NCBI RefSeq assembly: GCF_014502795.1
Contig: NZ_JACVHF010000005.1
Span: 62,001-126,000 of the forward strand
Origin: Heliobacterium chlorum
Lineage (GTDB): Bacteria; Bacillota; Desulfitobacteriia; Heliobacteriales; Heliobacteriaceae
Length of the DNA: 64,000 bases
Direction of reading: 5' to 3'
This document shows, in pieces, positions 17,205-25,872 of the stretch. Below the pieces are notes generated by a model. That model was not told the DNA's origin and searched no databases. It worked only from the letters and a program-made list of their open reading frames with translations. Numbering within the stretch: position 1 is the first letter of the stretch; the number at the start of each line of letters is the position of its first letter. The translations under genes were made by a program, and so were the position numbers.

Positions 17205-18104
17205 ATGAGAATCATTCCGGGGAATTTCCAGCATATTGGCAGAAGGGAAGAACAGCAAGATGCCTTTGGTTTTTCCGATATCGATGATTTGACGTCTGTC
17301 CTCAACGGCGGCGTAATGGCTATTGTTGCCGACGGAATGGGTGGATTGTCCTGTGGTCGTCAAGCCAGTCAATTGGCGGTTCGAACCATGCTCTACGAAT
17401 ATTACCATGAATCTTGTCGCACATCGGTGCCGGAAGCTCTTTGGAAGAGTGTACATAAAGCCAACACTGCCATACTTCAACTGGCGATGGAGTCTAATTT
17501 GGCAGGGCAGACGGGTACAACACTTGCCGCTGCTGTGATTTATCGGGATATGCTCTTTTGGGTAACAGTGGGAGATAGCAGGGTTTACCTCTACCGGCAA
17601 GGAAAGCTAACACGCTTAAATGCCGATCATAACTATCGCTTGGATTTATTAAAAAAAAGCGCCCAAGGAGACTTCGGTCGAAAGGAAGCCGAGGCGCATG
17701 CCGAAGGAGCTCACTTGACAAGTTACCTCGGCTTGACTGATCTAGAAAGAATCGATCGGAATATTCGGCCGTACACCTTGTTTGCAGGAGATCGAATTCT
17801 GCTCTGCAGCGATGGGTTCTACGCCAATTTATCGGAACAAGAAATCGCAGAAGCGTTGGCGGGTGACCCTCAGAAGGCCTGCTATGTTTTGGCCGATCGT
17901 GTTCTGGCTTTAAATCGACCAGACCAAGACAATTTAACCGTTGCGATTTTAGCGTTAGAGAAAAATGAGCCATTCCGAGTGACAGAACGGCAGTTGCCGC
18001 AAACCCAGCGAATCAACACTATTGTTAGATTCCGCTGGGGCGCTGTCGCTTTGCTTTTCTTTATCGTTTCGGCGTGGATGATTATCCAAATGGCGAATTC
18101 ATGA
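17205..18104 (+). CDS. PP2C-family protein phosphatase with C-terminal membrane anchor
   Basis: A 299-residue PPM/PP2C phosphatase. Metal-site motifs are EQQDAF, VADGMGG, VGDSRVYLY, LLCSDGFYANL and DQDNLTV. A single C-terminal helix (WGAVALLFFIVSAWMII) anchors it to the membrane, close to the kinase. It most likely reverses phosphorylation by the neighbouring Ser/Thr kinase. The ATG at 17205 has GGAAGGAGA upstream. Confidence 0.92.
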   Translation: MRIIPGNFQHIGRREEQQDAFGFSDIDDLTSVLNGGVMAIVADGMGGLSCGRQASQLAVRTMLYEYYHESCRTSVPEALWKSVHKANTAILQLAMESNLAGQTGTTLAAAVIYRDMLFWVTVGDSRVYLYRQGKLTRLNADHNYRLDLLKKSAQGDFGRKEAEAHAEGAHLTSYLGLTDLERIDRNIRPYTLFAGDRILLCSDGFYANLSEQEIAEALAGDPQKACYVLADRVLALNRPDQDNLTVAILALEKNEPFRVTERQLPQTQRINTIVRFRWGAVALLFFIVSAWMIIQMANS

Positions 18105-18202
18105 ATTCAAACGGAATAGCTGCATCAACGAAGGGCAAGTGTTAATCCGAAAAAAGGGTCCTGTCGGGCCTGTGTAGGTGTAAGGTGGGAGGAAAAGGGT
18201 TT

Positions 18203-19075
18203 ATGAGGCTTACGACTGCTGTGATTAGCCGGATAGGTGGAAGAGAGTCAAATCAGGATCGGTGTGATTACTTTTATAATGGGCAAAAGGGTTGTTGGGT
18301 CGTCGCCGATGGGTTGGGCGGTCACCGTGGGGGTGAAAGGGCGGCTCAGGTTGCCGTCAATACTGTATTGGAATACTATAAAAAAGACGGAACAGCTACG
18401 GCGGAAGACTTAGAAAAATGCTTTCAAACCGCCCAAAAACAAGTGACGATTGAACAGGACGAGCATAGTGAGTATTATCGGATGAAGTCAACGGCCGTAA
18501 TTCTTCTGTTTGCGGAAAACATAGAATCGGGGACTATGCCAAGTACACCAAGAAATGAAGAATCGACAGAAGAAGAAAATTCAGAAGAAAGTTCAAAGGA
18601 AATTTCAAGGGAAAGCTCAAAGGAAGGTTCAAAAGAACTCTCAAAAGAAATCACTAGTGAAATCGTCTGCGGTCATATCGGAGATTCACGACTCTACTAT
18701 TTTCGTGACGGAAAAATTGTCTTTATCACGAAGGACCACAGCGTGTCTCAGGCTATGGCGGATGCCGGCTATATTTCACATGAAGAGATACGTTTTCATG
18801 AAGATCGGAACCGGGTATTGCGATCACTGGGACAGAAGGAGTCAATACGACCGGATATCGTCAGAATTCCCGGTCCTTATCGACCGGGTGATGCCTTTCT
18901 CCTCTGCACGGATGGTTTTTGGGAACATGTCTGGGAGAGAGAAATGGAGATAGACCTGTCTAAGGCAGAAACACCGGACGCGTGGTTGGAATTAATGGAG
19001 ATTCGAATCATGGAGCGTGCTCCTGAGGATCACGACAACTATTCGGCTATCTCTGTTTTTTTCTGTGAGTTTTAA
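18203..19075 (+). CDS. PP2C-family protein phosphatase with Ser/Glu-rich insert
   Basis: A 290-residue soluble PP2C phosphatase: SNQDRCDYF, VADGLGGHRGG, IGDSRLYYF, LLCTDGFWEHV and DHDNYSAI are the metal and fold motifs. Between the STAVILLF strand and the GDSR strand an insert of about 40 residues, made of ESSKE-like repeats, is added, which is unusual for the family. The ATG at 18203 has GGGAGG about 10 bases upstream; an in-frame GTG at 18185 precedes that site. It lacks a membrane anchor, unlike the first phosphatase, so the two may act on different pools. Confidence 0.9.
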   Translation: MRLTTAVISRIGGRESNQDRCDYFYNGQKGCWVVADGLGGHRGGERAAQVAVNTVLEYYKKDGTATAEDLEKCFQTAQKQVTIEQDEHSEYYRMKSTAVILLFAENIESGTMPSTPRNEESTEEENSEESSKEISRESSKEGSKELSKEITSEIVCGHIGDSRLYYFRDGKIVFITKDHSVSQAMADAGYISHEEIRFHEDRNRVLRSLGQKESIRPDIVRIPGPYRPGDAFLLCTDGFWEHVWEREMEIDLSKAETPDAWLELMEIRIMERAPEDHDNYSAISVFFCEF

Positions 19076-19080
19076 CGCAA

Positions 19081-19112
19081 GAAGGCCAGGACAATCATCC
19101 TGGCCTTCACTG
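19081..19112. terminator. CCAGGA-type terminator after the phosphatase
   Basis: GAAGGCCAGGA (19081-19091) pairs perfectly with TCCTGGCCTTC (19098-19108). The T-rich tail is weak. It is the fourth member of the hairpin family in this window. Confidence 0.65.
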
Positions 19113-19121
19113 TTTACTTGA

Positions 19122-19325
19122 TTATATCCCCAACGCCACCCGCTTCTGATCGATGCGCTCTAAAAGCAGTTGAGCCGCTTTGACCGGATCGGGTTCGTAA
19201 ATCAGTTTACCGCCAAATACTTTTTCCGCCGTTACGCCTTCGTCGCAGCCACTTCCGCAAAGCATATCCGTCACGATGGAGGATCCGGAAACTTGCGGGC
19301 TGACCCCGACATGGACATTAGGATG
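19122..19325 (-). pseudogene. CO dehydrogenase (CooS) C-terminal fragment, copy 2
   Basis: Leftward frame with VHVGVSPQVSGSSIVTDML, then GSGCDEGVTAEKVFGGKL, IYEPDPVKAAQLLLERI and RVALGI before a TAA. These are the last roughly 65 residues of an anaerobic Ni-Fe-S CO dehydrogenase. The real stop is kept, unlike in copy 1. There is no start, and the sequence to the right is unrelated, so it is a gene tail. About 136 bp are shared with 11038-11173. Confidence 0.75.
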
Positions 19326-19398
19326 TTGAAAACGATGAAGAGGAATAATCAAAAAGAATCTGACTGGTTGACTGAAAAATACTACAAGCATATAATAT

Positions 19399-19414
19399 AG
19401 TTGTCAGAACAACT
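19399..19414. promoter_or_regulatory. MarR operator-like dyad before the marR gene
   Basis: AGTTGT (19399-19404), a CAGA spacer, and ACAACT (19409-19414) make a perfect inverted repeat just downstream of a TATAAT at about 19391-19396 (the likely -10). The same dyad type recurs at 19875-19890. Confidence 0.7.
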
Positions 19415-19430
19415 GGTGGTGATAATATCG

Positions 19431-19856
19431 ATGGACTTCAAATTAGAGGATTCATTAGGGTTTATTCTCAATAAGACGAACACAAAACTTAAAAATAAAT
19501 TGCTTCAACGCTTCAGCGAATATAATGTTACGCCTGAACAATGGTCTGTCCTTAGCTGTTTATGGGCGCAAGAAGGAATTACCCCTAAAGAGTTGGCAGA
19601 CATGATCTTCAAAGATAAGCCCAATACGAATCGCATTCTTGAAAAGTTAGAAATCAAAGAATTGATTGTTCGAAAACCACATCCGGTGGATAAAAGAGCC
19701 TACCAAATCTTTTTGACGAATCACGGACGGGCCTTGCGGGATGAGTTAGTCCCTAAAGCTATGCAATTAATCGAGGAAGCTACCATGGGAATAGAAAAAC
19801 AGAAGGTCGCAGAAACGATAAAACTATTAAATCAAATATATGATAATCTCGACTAG
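19431..19856 (+). CDS. MarR family transcriptional regulator
   Basis: A 141-residue MarR protein with the winged helix YNVTPEQWSVLSCLW, then GITPKELADMIFKDKPNTNRILEKL and a DKRAYQIFLT wing. The ATG at 19431 has GGTGGTGAT upstream; the in-frame TTG at 19401 lies within the operator dyad. Perfect dyads flank it, one over its promoter and one before the next gene, so it likely represses itself and the two downstream genes. Confidence 0.88.
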   Translation: MDFKLEDSLGFILNKTNTKLKNKLLQRFSEYNVTPEQWSVLSCLWAQEGITPKELADMIFKDKPNTNRILEKLEIKELIVRKPHPVDKRAYQIFLTNHGRALRDELVPKAMQLIEEATMGIEKQKVAETIKLLNQIYDNLD

Positions 19857-19874
19857 CTATTTTTTTATCGTTTT

Positions 19875-19890
19875 AGTTGTTATGACAACC
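19875..19890. promoter_or_regulatory. Second MarR operator-like dyad
   Basis: AGTTGT, TATG, ACAACC: the same half-sites and spacing as at 19399-19414, with one change. It stands 50 bp before the DUF169-like gene, so that gene is a predicted target of the MarR protein. Confidence 0.65.
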
Positions 19891-19939
19891 AAAATGATAA
19901 ATTGATTTAAGCAGCATAAATACGCAGAAGGGGTGTAGT

Positions 19940-20242
19940 ATGAACAGTAAGATTGCTGATTCCATAAAGCTTAAAAATCAGCCGGTAGCCGTATCGTTCA
20001 AAGGTCAAACCAGAGAAGGGCATTTAATTTCAAGAAGGAAAATGGGGTTTCTAGCACAATCTGAGGAACAGGGGTCAAAGTGTTTTATTGGACTCACGGA
20101 CCCATCGGCAAGAAAAGTTATCGACAAAGATATCCTTTCATTCAGTATCCCCTATAAGCGCTTTTTAGAGTTAGAAGCTCAGGTGGAAGAAAGTTTTTTA
20201 ACCAAAGAAACGTGGCTCCATATTGTGTCACGAATTGAGTAG
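19940..20242 (+). CDS. Short DUF169-like protein
   Basis: A 100-residue protein. Its start ([16 protein letters not shown]) and its end ([19 protein letters not shown]) match the two ends of DUF169 proteins, which are usually about 220 residues. The middle, including the Cys-rich part, is missing, so this is an internally shortened member. It keeps an intact frame and a ribosome site (AGAAGGGGTG), which argues against simple decay. The function is unknown. It is followed 46 bp on by a membrane protein. Confidence 0.6.
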   Translation: MNSKIADSIKLKNQPVAVSFKGQTREGHLISRRKMGFLAQSEEQGSKCFIGLTDPSARKVIDKDILSFSIPYKRFLELEAQVEESFLTKETWLHIVSRIE

Positions 20243-20288
20243 CATTGTTTCGAACATCTAGTCAGGGGAGCGAAAGGAGCATACTGAA

Positions 20289-20798
20289 ATGAAAGCACTG
20301 GGACCAAGGGGCGTTTCCTGGTTAAAAAGTTTTCATATCTTTGTGTCCGGGGTTTGGGTGGGAGCAGGAATCTGTATGATAATGATTAGTTATTTCGGCA
20401 GACCCGCGAATGGTGACGAACTTTATGCGACTAATGCTGCCGCTAAGTTGATCGATGATTTCGTTGTTATCCCGGCGGCGATATCCAGCTTATTAACGGG
20501 ACTTGTTTACTCGGTGTTTACCAAATGGGGTTTCTTCAAACATAGGTGGGTTACCGTTAAATGGGTGGTCACAGTCTTTTCTATTCTCTTCGGCACTTTT
20601 TTTCTAGGCCCTTGGCTAAATGACGCCACGTCCATCGCCGCTTCAGAACGGTGGATGGCCTTAAATAATCCGATCTATGTTCATAGCATAACAATGAATC
20701 GGTACTTCGGGACAATGCAGGTCGCCAGTCTAATATTTCTTGTTTTCATATCTGTAATTAAACCGTGGAGGAAAAACAGTACGACAGTACCCGAATGA
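20289..20798 (+). CDS. DUF2269-like integral membrane protein
   Basis: A 169-residue protein with four predicted membrane helices (LKSFHIFVSGVWVGAGICMIM, FVVIPAAISSLLTGLVYSVF, WVVTVFSILFGTFFLGPWL, FGTMQVASLIFLVFISVI). Conserved His residues and a SxxWxGxG-like first helix suggest the DUF2269 family. The role is unknown. It is probably cotranscribed with the DUF169-like gene under the MarR protein. Confidence 0.75.
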   Translation: MKALGPRGVSWLKSFHIFVSGVWVGAGICMIMISYFGRPANGDELYATNAAAKLIDDFVVIPAAISSLLTGLVYSVFTKWGFFKHRWVTVKWVVTVFSILFGTFFLGPWLNDATSIAASERWMALNNPIYVHSITMNRYFGTMQVASLIFLVFISVIKPWRKNSTTVPE

Positions 20799-20931
20799 CA
20801 AGGTGGGTCGAAGGGAGGTCATAAATCAAACTTTAGGTCTCATAACTGACAATCTCACTTCGAGGTTCATAATAGTACACTTAACAAGCCTTACAGGATA
20901 AAACTAAGATAGGGACGTACGAAAAAAATAC

Positions 20932-20981
20932 AAAGAGGGCCGTCCAAAGAACATTGATCTTTGGACGGCCCTCTTTAATTT
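20932..20981 (+). terminator. Very strong terminator
   Basis: AAAGAGGGCCGTCCAAAGA (20932-20950) pairs perfectly with its complement at 20958-20976, then AATTTTTG. It ends the MarR-controlled transcript. Confidence 0.85.
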
Positions 20982-21036
20982 TTGTGTGATTTTCCCGAGC
21001 GAATCGTTTTTGTGTCTCCAAAGTATTAAAAATCAC

Positions 21037-21067
21037 TTGACTTGGAGTTAACTCCAGGCTTTATACT
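21037..21067 (+). promoter_or_regulatory. MerR-family activated promoter
   Basis: -35 TTGACT (21037-21042), -10 TATACT (21062-21067), spacer 19 bp. The perfect palindrome TGGAGTTAACTCCA (21043-21056) fills the spacer. This is the textbook layout for MerR-type activators such as the AdhR/YyaN group. The MerR gene at 21296 is its likely regulator. Confidence 0.85.
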
Positions 21068-21110
21068 AACGATACAAAATTTTCAAGGAGGAAGATCATG
21101 CAAAAGAAAG

Positions 21111-21212
21111 GAAAGAATTATTGAAAACTTTTTTGATTTTGAATTAAGCCAGGAGGATATGGAAAGAATGCAGCCTTTGGGTAGTCGGGATTATGAATTA
21201 ATTGTTCTGTAG
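21111..21212 (+). pseudogene. Aldo-keto reductase 3'-tail fragment, copy 2
   Basis: The frame reads ERIIENFFDFELSQEDMERM, then QPLGSRDYELIVL and stop, which is the C-terminal end of an aldo-keto reductase. Just upstream an AGGAGG and ATG (21098) remain from a gene start, but that frame hits a stop after eight codons. The body of the gene has been deleted, leaving promoter, start and tail. The last 37 bp recur at 3386-3422. Confidence 0.75.
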
Positions 21213-21295
21213 TACGTACGATCGTATCCTTTGGAAGCAGACCCGCCTGAAGATGTCCGAACGTTGGATGACCGAATATCGGGAGGTAAAAACCG

Positions 21296-21682
21296 ATGAC
21301 CATTACAGAAGTCAGTGAGAAATTGGGTATTCCACAGGATACACTCCGCTATTATGAACGCATCGGATTGATTCCCCGTGTGAACCGCAATAAAAACGGA
21401 ATCCGGGATTATACCGAAGAAGATTGTAAGTGGGTCGAATTTATCAAATGTATGCGCAGTGCCGGTCTTCCGATTGAAATATTGATTGAGTATGTTGCGT
21501 TATTCCAACAGGGCGACGAAACGATTGAAGCAAGAAAAGAACTTTTTATCGAACAGCGTAAACAACTCATCACGAGAATCGAAGATATGAAGAAAACGCT
21601 GGAGCGCCTAGATTATAAAATTGCAGTATATGAACAGGCAATCGTCAAAAAAGAAAAAGAATTGAGAAGGCCGGAACATTAG
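21296..21682 (+). CDS. MerR family regulator (AdhR/YyaN-like)
   Basis: A 128-residue MerR protein: [29 protein letters not shown] is the winged helix, and the C-terminal half is a coiled coil for dimerisation. The family includes thiol-based sensors of aldehydes; here Cys46 and Cys52 (in [11 protein letters not shown]) are candidate sensing residues. It has a GGGAGG site, precedes the aldo-keto reductase by 41 bp and is likely cotranscribed with it from the promoter at 21037. Confidence 0.88.
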   Translation: MTITEVSEKLGIPQDTLRYYERIGLIPRVNRNKNGIRDYTEEDCKWVEFIKCMRSAGLPIEILIEYVALFQQGDETIEARKELFIEQRKQLITRIEDMKKTLERLDYKIAVYEQAIVKKEKELRRPEH

Positions 21683-21723
21683 CTATGAGCGCTCAAAAAC
21701 AATTAAGGAAATGGAGAGTTACA

Positions 21724-22725
<1,002 letters not shown>

Positions 22726-22761
22726 AATCATACGTTGTGGTCATTGAACGTTTCGATAGTT

Positions 22762-22790
22762 AACCAAGTCGCCAAGAGCACTTGGTTTGC
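22762..22790 (+). terminator. Terminator of the aldo/keto reductase
   Basis: AACCAAGT pairs with ACTTGGTT around GCCAAGAGC, followed by a T-rich tail. Confidence 0.6.
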
Positions 22791-22837
22791 TACTTTTATA
22801 AAAAGTGTAGTCCAAAATCGGATTTTCGGAGAATTAT

Positions 22838-23959
22838 ATGAAAGATTGGTTAAGAAAAATGCTGTTCATCTCATTCCTAGGTCTTATCGTATTATCGCTA
22901 GGTATCGGTCTTTATTTGCAACATCCTAAGTTTGGCCGATTGCCTGACGGCTCGAACCTTGAAAGAATTAAAAGTTCTCCCCATTACTTGGATAACCGAT
23001 TTCAAAATTTAATCCCCACTCCTCAATTTACCGGAGAAAAGAGTTCTGCTTCCTCGTTATGGGAGTTTCTCTTTACCAAAAAGGAACGGCTGCGACCGAC
23101 CGATCCGATTCCAGCGATCAAAACAGATCTGATGGCTTTGGACAAAGGGAAAGATACCGTGATTTGGCTGGGTCACTCTTCGTACTACATGCAACTTGGC
23201 GGAAAAGGGATTCTCATTGATCCCGTATTTAGTTCCTACGCAGCACCTGTCTCTTTTGCGAATAAGGCATTTGAAGGAACGAATCCATACACAGCAGATG
23301 ACATCCCAGAAATCGATTATTTGCTGATTTCTCACGATCATTGGGATCACTTAGATTATCCCACAGTGACTGCGCTGAAAGCCAAAGTTAAAAATGTGAT
23401 CTGCCCTTTAGGTGTCGGTTCCTATTTTGAACAATGGGGATTTGAAAAACAGCGCATCCATGAGGGGGACTGGTTTAGCTCATTAGAGTTAGAAAAAGAC
23501 TTTACCGTCCACGTACTGCCTGCTCGCCATTTTTCTGGACGCCTGCTCACCAGAGATAAGACGTTATGGGCTGGATTTGCACTGGTCACCCCGCAACGGC
23601 GGATATTCTACAGTGGTGACAGCGGATATGGTCCCCACTTCAAGCAAATCGGAGAAATGTTCAACGGTTTTGACCTCGCGATCATGGAAAATGGCCAGTA
23701 TGACAAGAGCTGGGCAAATATACACATGATGCCGGAAGAAGTGGCAACGGCCGCTGAAGAATTGAAAACCAAGGCCTTATTACCTGGCCATTCTGGAAAG
23801 TTTGCGATCTCCAACCATCCTTGGGATGATCCATTGAAACGGATTACGTTTGCCAGTCAAAATATAAACTACCGGCTTCTTACGCCAATGATCGGAGAAC
23901 CGATAGAGCTGGAAAATGAGCAACAACGCTTTACCCAGTGGTGGGAAAGGGTTAACTGA
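22838..23959 (+). CDS. Metallo-beta-lactamase-fold hydrolase (NAPE-PLD/UlaG-like), membrane-anchored
   Basis: A 373-residue protein. An N-terminal helix (MLFISFLGLIVLSLGIGLYL) anchors it. The fold motifs are WLGHSSYYMQLGGKGILIDPVF, the zinc motif SHDHWDHLD, LPARHFSGR, FYSGDSGYGPHF and LPGHSGKF. This layout is that of NAPE-hydrolysing phospholipase D-like proteins. The natural substrate in bacteria is not established. It is a single gene between two terminators. Confidence 0.9.
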   Translation: MKDWLRKMLFISFLGLIVLSLGIGLYLQHPKFGRLPDGSNLERIKSSPHYLDNRFQNLIPTPQFTGEKSSASSLWEFLFTKKERLRPTDPIPAIKTDLMALDKGKDTVIWLGHSSYYMQLGGKGILIDPVFSSYAAPVSFANKAFEGTNPYTADDIPEIDYLLISHDHWDHLDYPTVTALKAKVKNVICPLGVGSYFEQWGFEKQRIHEGDWFSSLELEKDFTVHVLPARHFSGRLLTRDKTLWAGFALVTPQRRIFYSGDSGYGPHFKQIGEMFNGFDLAIMENGQYDKSWANIHMMPEEVATAAEELKTKALLPGHSGKFAISNHPWDDPLKRITFASQNINYRLLTPMIGEPIELENEQQRFTQWWERVN

Positions 23960-24068
23960 GTCACTGCAAAAAAGCGAAAAGTCGGAAAGACGTCTTTCCC
24001 CTCGATTGTGAACGGGCTTATGAATTAGGTGCAAGAATCACAGGTAGACAATGATTGCCTAAAAAAGA

Positions 24069-24112
24069 AAAATGGCGTGTCAAACTTTTACTAGTTTGCA
24101 CGCCATTTTATT
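24069..24112. terminator. Bidirectional terminator
   Basis: AAAATGGCGTG and CACGCCATTTT form a long stem with AT-rich flanks on both sides. It separates the convergent hydrolase and stalk-domain genes. Confidence 0.8.
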
Positions 24113-24126
24113 TTCAAATCAATAGC

Positions 24127-24945
24127 TTACTTTTTCATCATTTGATAGGGTAATGTATTTTCCGAATCCATTGCTATCGCGTCATCGAGTAATTGGTTGG
24201 CTCTTTCCACCTGCCCGTGATTGAAAAGCATTTGGGCCGCAGACGAGAATGTGCTATACAGGCTCTCCCGCTTTTGTTTTTTTGCATCAACCGCTATGAA
24301 GATGTATTTTGTCCCCTCGTCATAGTGGCCTACCTCGTAATACTGTGCAGCGATATTGAAGGCGTAAGTATCCCCTTGTTCGGGGTAGTATTCCATTGCT
24401 TGTTTTAACTGTTCAATTGACTCCAATGCGGCGGGATCTCCGGTCGATGACGACCCATTTGACACAGACGGCTCAGTCTTCGGATCGGGTGTATGATTTA
24501 CGGAAGAATCCCTGTAAATATTCACTGTACTGGTATTCCCATCCCACTCGACGGAGCAACCCAGGCTTTCGGCAACAAATCGGGCAGGTACCATCGTTCT
24601 TCCCTCAATAATGGTTGCGGGAACATCCAAGTGAAGAGTTCGGTGATTGACGACAGCTTCATGACTACCGACCGGTAAGGAAATCGAGGTGCTTCCTTTG
24701 GTAGCTTTGACCGTACTGGTGGCCTGTTCCCATACCAACTTTGCGCCGAGAGATTCAAAGATCTCTCGCAGCGGAACCATCGTGCGTCCTTCAATGACAG
24801 TGGGTTGAACGTCGAAAAAGATCGGTTTTCCATCAATATTTACAAAAATACCTTCATCTGCAAAGGTGGGAGTAACTGTTGACGAAACAATGAGTGTAGT
24901 GATTACTGGAATTAGCCACTGTTTGTATTGCTTTTTTCGTTCCAT
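24127..24945 (-). CDS. Secreted stalk-domain protein with TPR-like tail
   Basis: A 272-residue secreted protein. It has a signal peptide (to about TFADEG) and two copper-amine-oxidase N-terminal-type stalk repeats (VIEGRTMVPLREIFESLGAK, then IIEGRTMVPARFVAESLG). A Ser/Pro linker and a C-terminal TPR-like helical region of about 100 residues (YAFNIAAQYYEVGHYDEGTKYI) follow. Such stalk domains are common on Clostridia cell surfaces and are not enzymes. The function is unknown; a wall-associated scaffold is plausible. Confidence 0.82.
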   Translation of the reverse strand: MERKKQYKQWLIPVITTLIVSSTVTPTFADEGIFVNIDGKPIFFDVQPTVIEGRTMVPLREIFESLGAKLVWEQATSTVKATKGSTSISLPVGSHEAVVNHRTLHLDVPATIIEGRTMVPARFVAESLGCSVEWDGNTSTVNIYRDSSVNHTPDPKTEPSVSNGSSSTGDPAALESIEQLKQAMEYYPEQGDTYAFNIAAQYYEVGHYDEGTKYIFIAVDAKKQKRESLYSTFSSAAQMLFNHGQVERANQLLDDAIAMDSENTLPYQMMKK

Positions 24946-25027
24946 CGAAATACCTCCATTGATGCTAGTTCCTTTATTGAAAAATTAGTGCAGCTGGTAC
25001 GGTGATCGCTCTAATGAGAATTATAAC

Positions 25028-25198
25028 ATGGCAAAGCCATTAATGGATATTTTTATCCTAAGTGAATGGGTAGGCAGAGAAACATCCGCAGATAAACATA
25101 AAATAGGGAGGAAGTTCATAGGAAAAGGGATGGAACAATTCCAAGCATATTTACCAAATACTAGAGGCTTAGCAAAATTGCTAAGCCTCTTTTCGTAA
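25028..25198 (+). CDS. Doubtful 56-codon frame
   Basis: An ATG at 25028 opens a frame reading MAKPLMDIFILSEWVGRET and so on, ending inside the terminator hairpin at 25163-25193. There is no convincing ribosome site and no recognised family. It may be the end of a decayed gene. Otherwise the 450-bp gap before the MarR gene holds only the terminator and the operator. Confidence 0.2.
   Translation: MAKPLMDIFILSEWVGRETSADKHKIGRKFIGKGMEQFQAYLPNTRGLAKLLSLFS
25163..25194 (+). terminator. Hairpin plus T4
   Basis: AGAGGCTTAGCAA pairs perfectly with TTGCTAAGCCTCT around AA, then TTT. It insulates the arsM operon from the left. Confidence 0.8.
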
Positions 25199-25282
25199 AG
25201 CTCGACTATTCTCGTTCTCTTGTTATTGAGCGAGTTTTGCGGGTAAGCTCTTTTATTGGGGAAAGTAAAGTTATGGTTCAGA

Positions 25283-25320
25283 CAATTCATGGCATATAAA
25301 ATAGTTGCAACACACAACTA
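25283..25320 (+). promoter_or_regulatory. Operator/promoter element of the arsM operon
   Basis: TAGTTG (25302-25307) and CAACTA (25315-25320) form an inverted repeat, preceded by ATATAAAAT, which may be the -10. The 38-bp element is repeated at 7147-7184 near arsR. Its place, 78 bp before the MarR gene, makes it the likely MarR operator. Confidence 0.6.
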
Positions 25321-25397
25321 CTTCTGTTATGGTTTGAATATGAGGTAAGCCTATTGGATGAGGAAGAAATTTGATTTCATGAGCAGGAGTGTTTGCA

Positions 25398-25826
25398 TTG
25401 GAAGATGGCGTTAGTGCCAAGGAATTACGCGAAATCATCCGACAGCTTGAACGCAAGTTAGGTATTTTAGAAAAAAACGAAATGGGTTGCTGCGGGGTTT
25501 CTTTTGCACAGTGTCATGCGATTGTAGAAATCGGAAGAGGAAAAAAAGTATCTCTAAATCTGTTAGCCGATAGCCTCGGTTTAGATAGCAGTACGATGAG
25601 TAGGACTGTAAACAATCTTGTGAATAATGGATTAGTCCAAAGAGAGCTTGATCCGGAGGATCGAAGATACGTTACGATTCAACTAACGGAATCGGGAAAA
25701 AAGGTTTTCCAACACATAGAAGAAACCATGAACAATTACTTTCTAGGGGTTTGGGAGCGCATACCAACCGATAAAAGAGCGCAAATTCTTGAAAGTTTTC
25801 AAATCTTATTAACAGCGTTTCAATAA
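25398..25826 (+). CDS. MarR family regulator with Cys cluster, arsM-linked
   Basis: A 142-residue MarR protein. The N-terminal part has NEMGCCGVSFAQCHAIVEIG with a vicinal Cys pair and a third Cys eight residues on, a plausible As(III) site. The winged helix follows (VSLNLLADSLGLDSSTMSRTVNNL, DRRYVTIQLT). The TTG at 25398 has AGGAG (25385-25389) at good distance; the GTG at 25389 overlaps that site. The gene heads an operon with two methyltransferases, one being ArsM. Arsenic sensing is inferred from the Cys pattern and context. Confidence 0.85.
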   Translation: MEDGVSAKELREIIRQLERKLGILEKNEMGCCGVSFAQCHAIVEIGRGKKVSLNLLADSLGLDSSTMSRTVNNLVNNGLVQRELDPEDRRYVTIQLTESGKKVFQHIEETMNNYFLGVWERIPTDKRAQILESFQILLTAFQ

Positions 25827-25872
25827 CTGTTTCGGGTGACTCAGATTTTGTTGGTTAGGAGGTAACGTTGTG

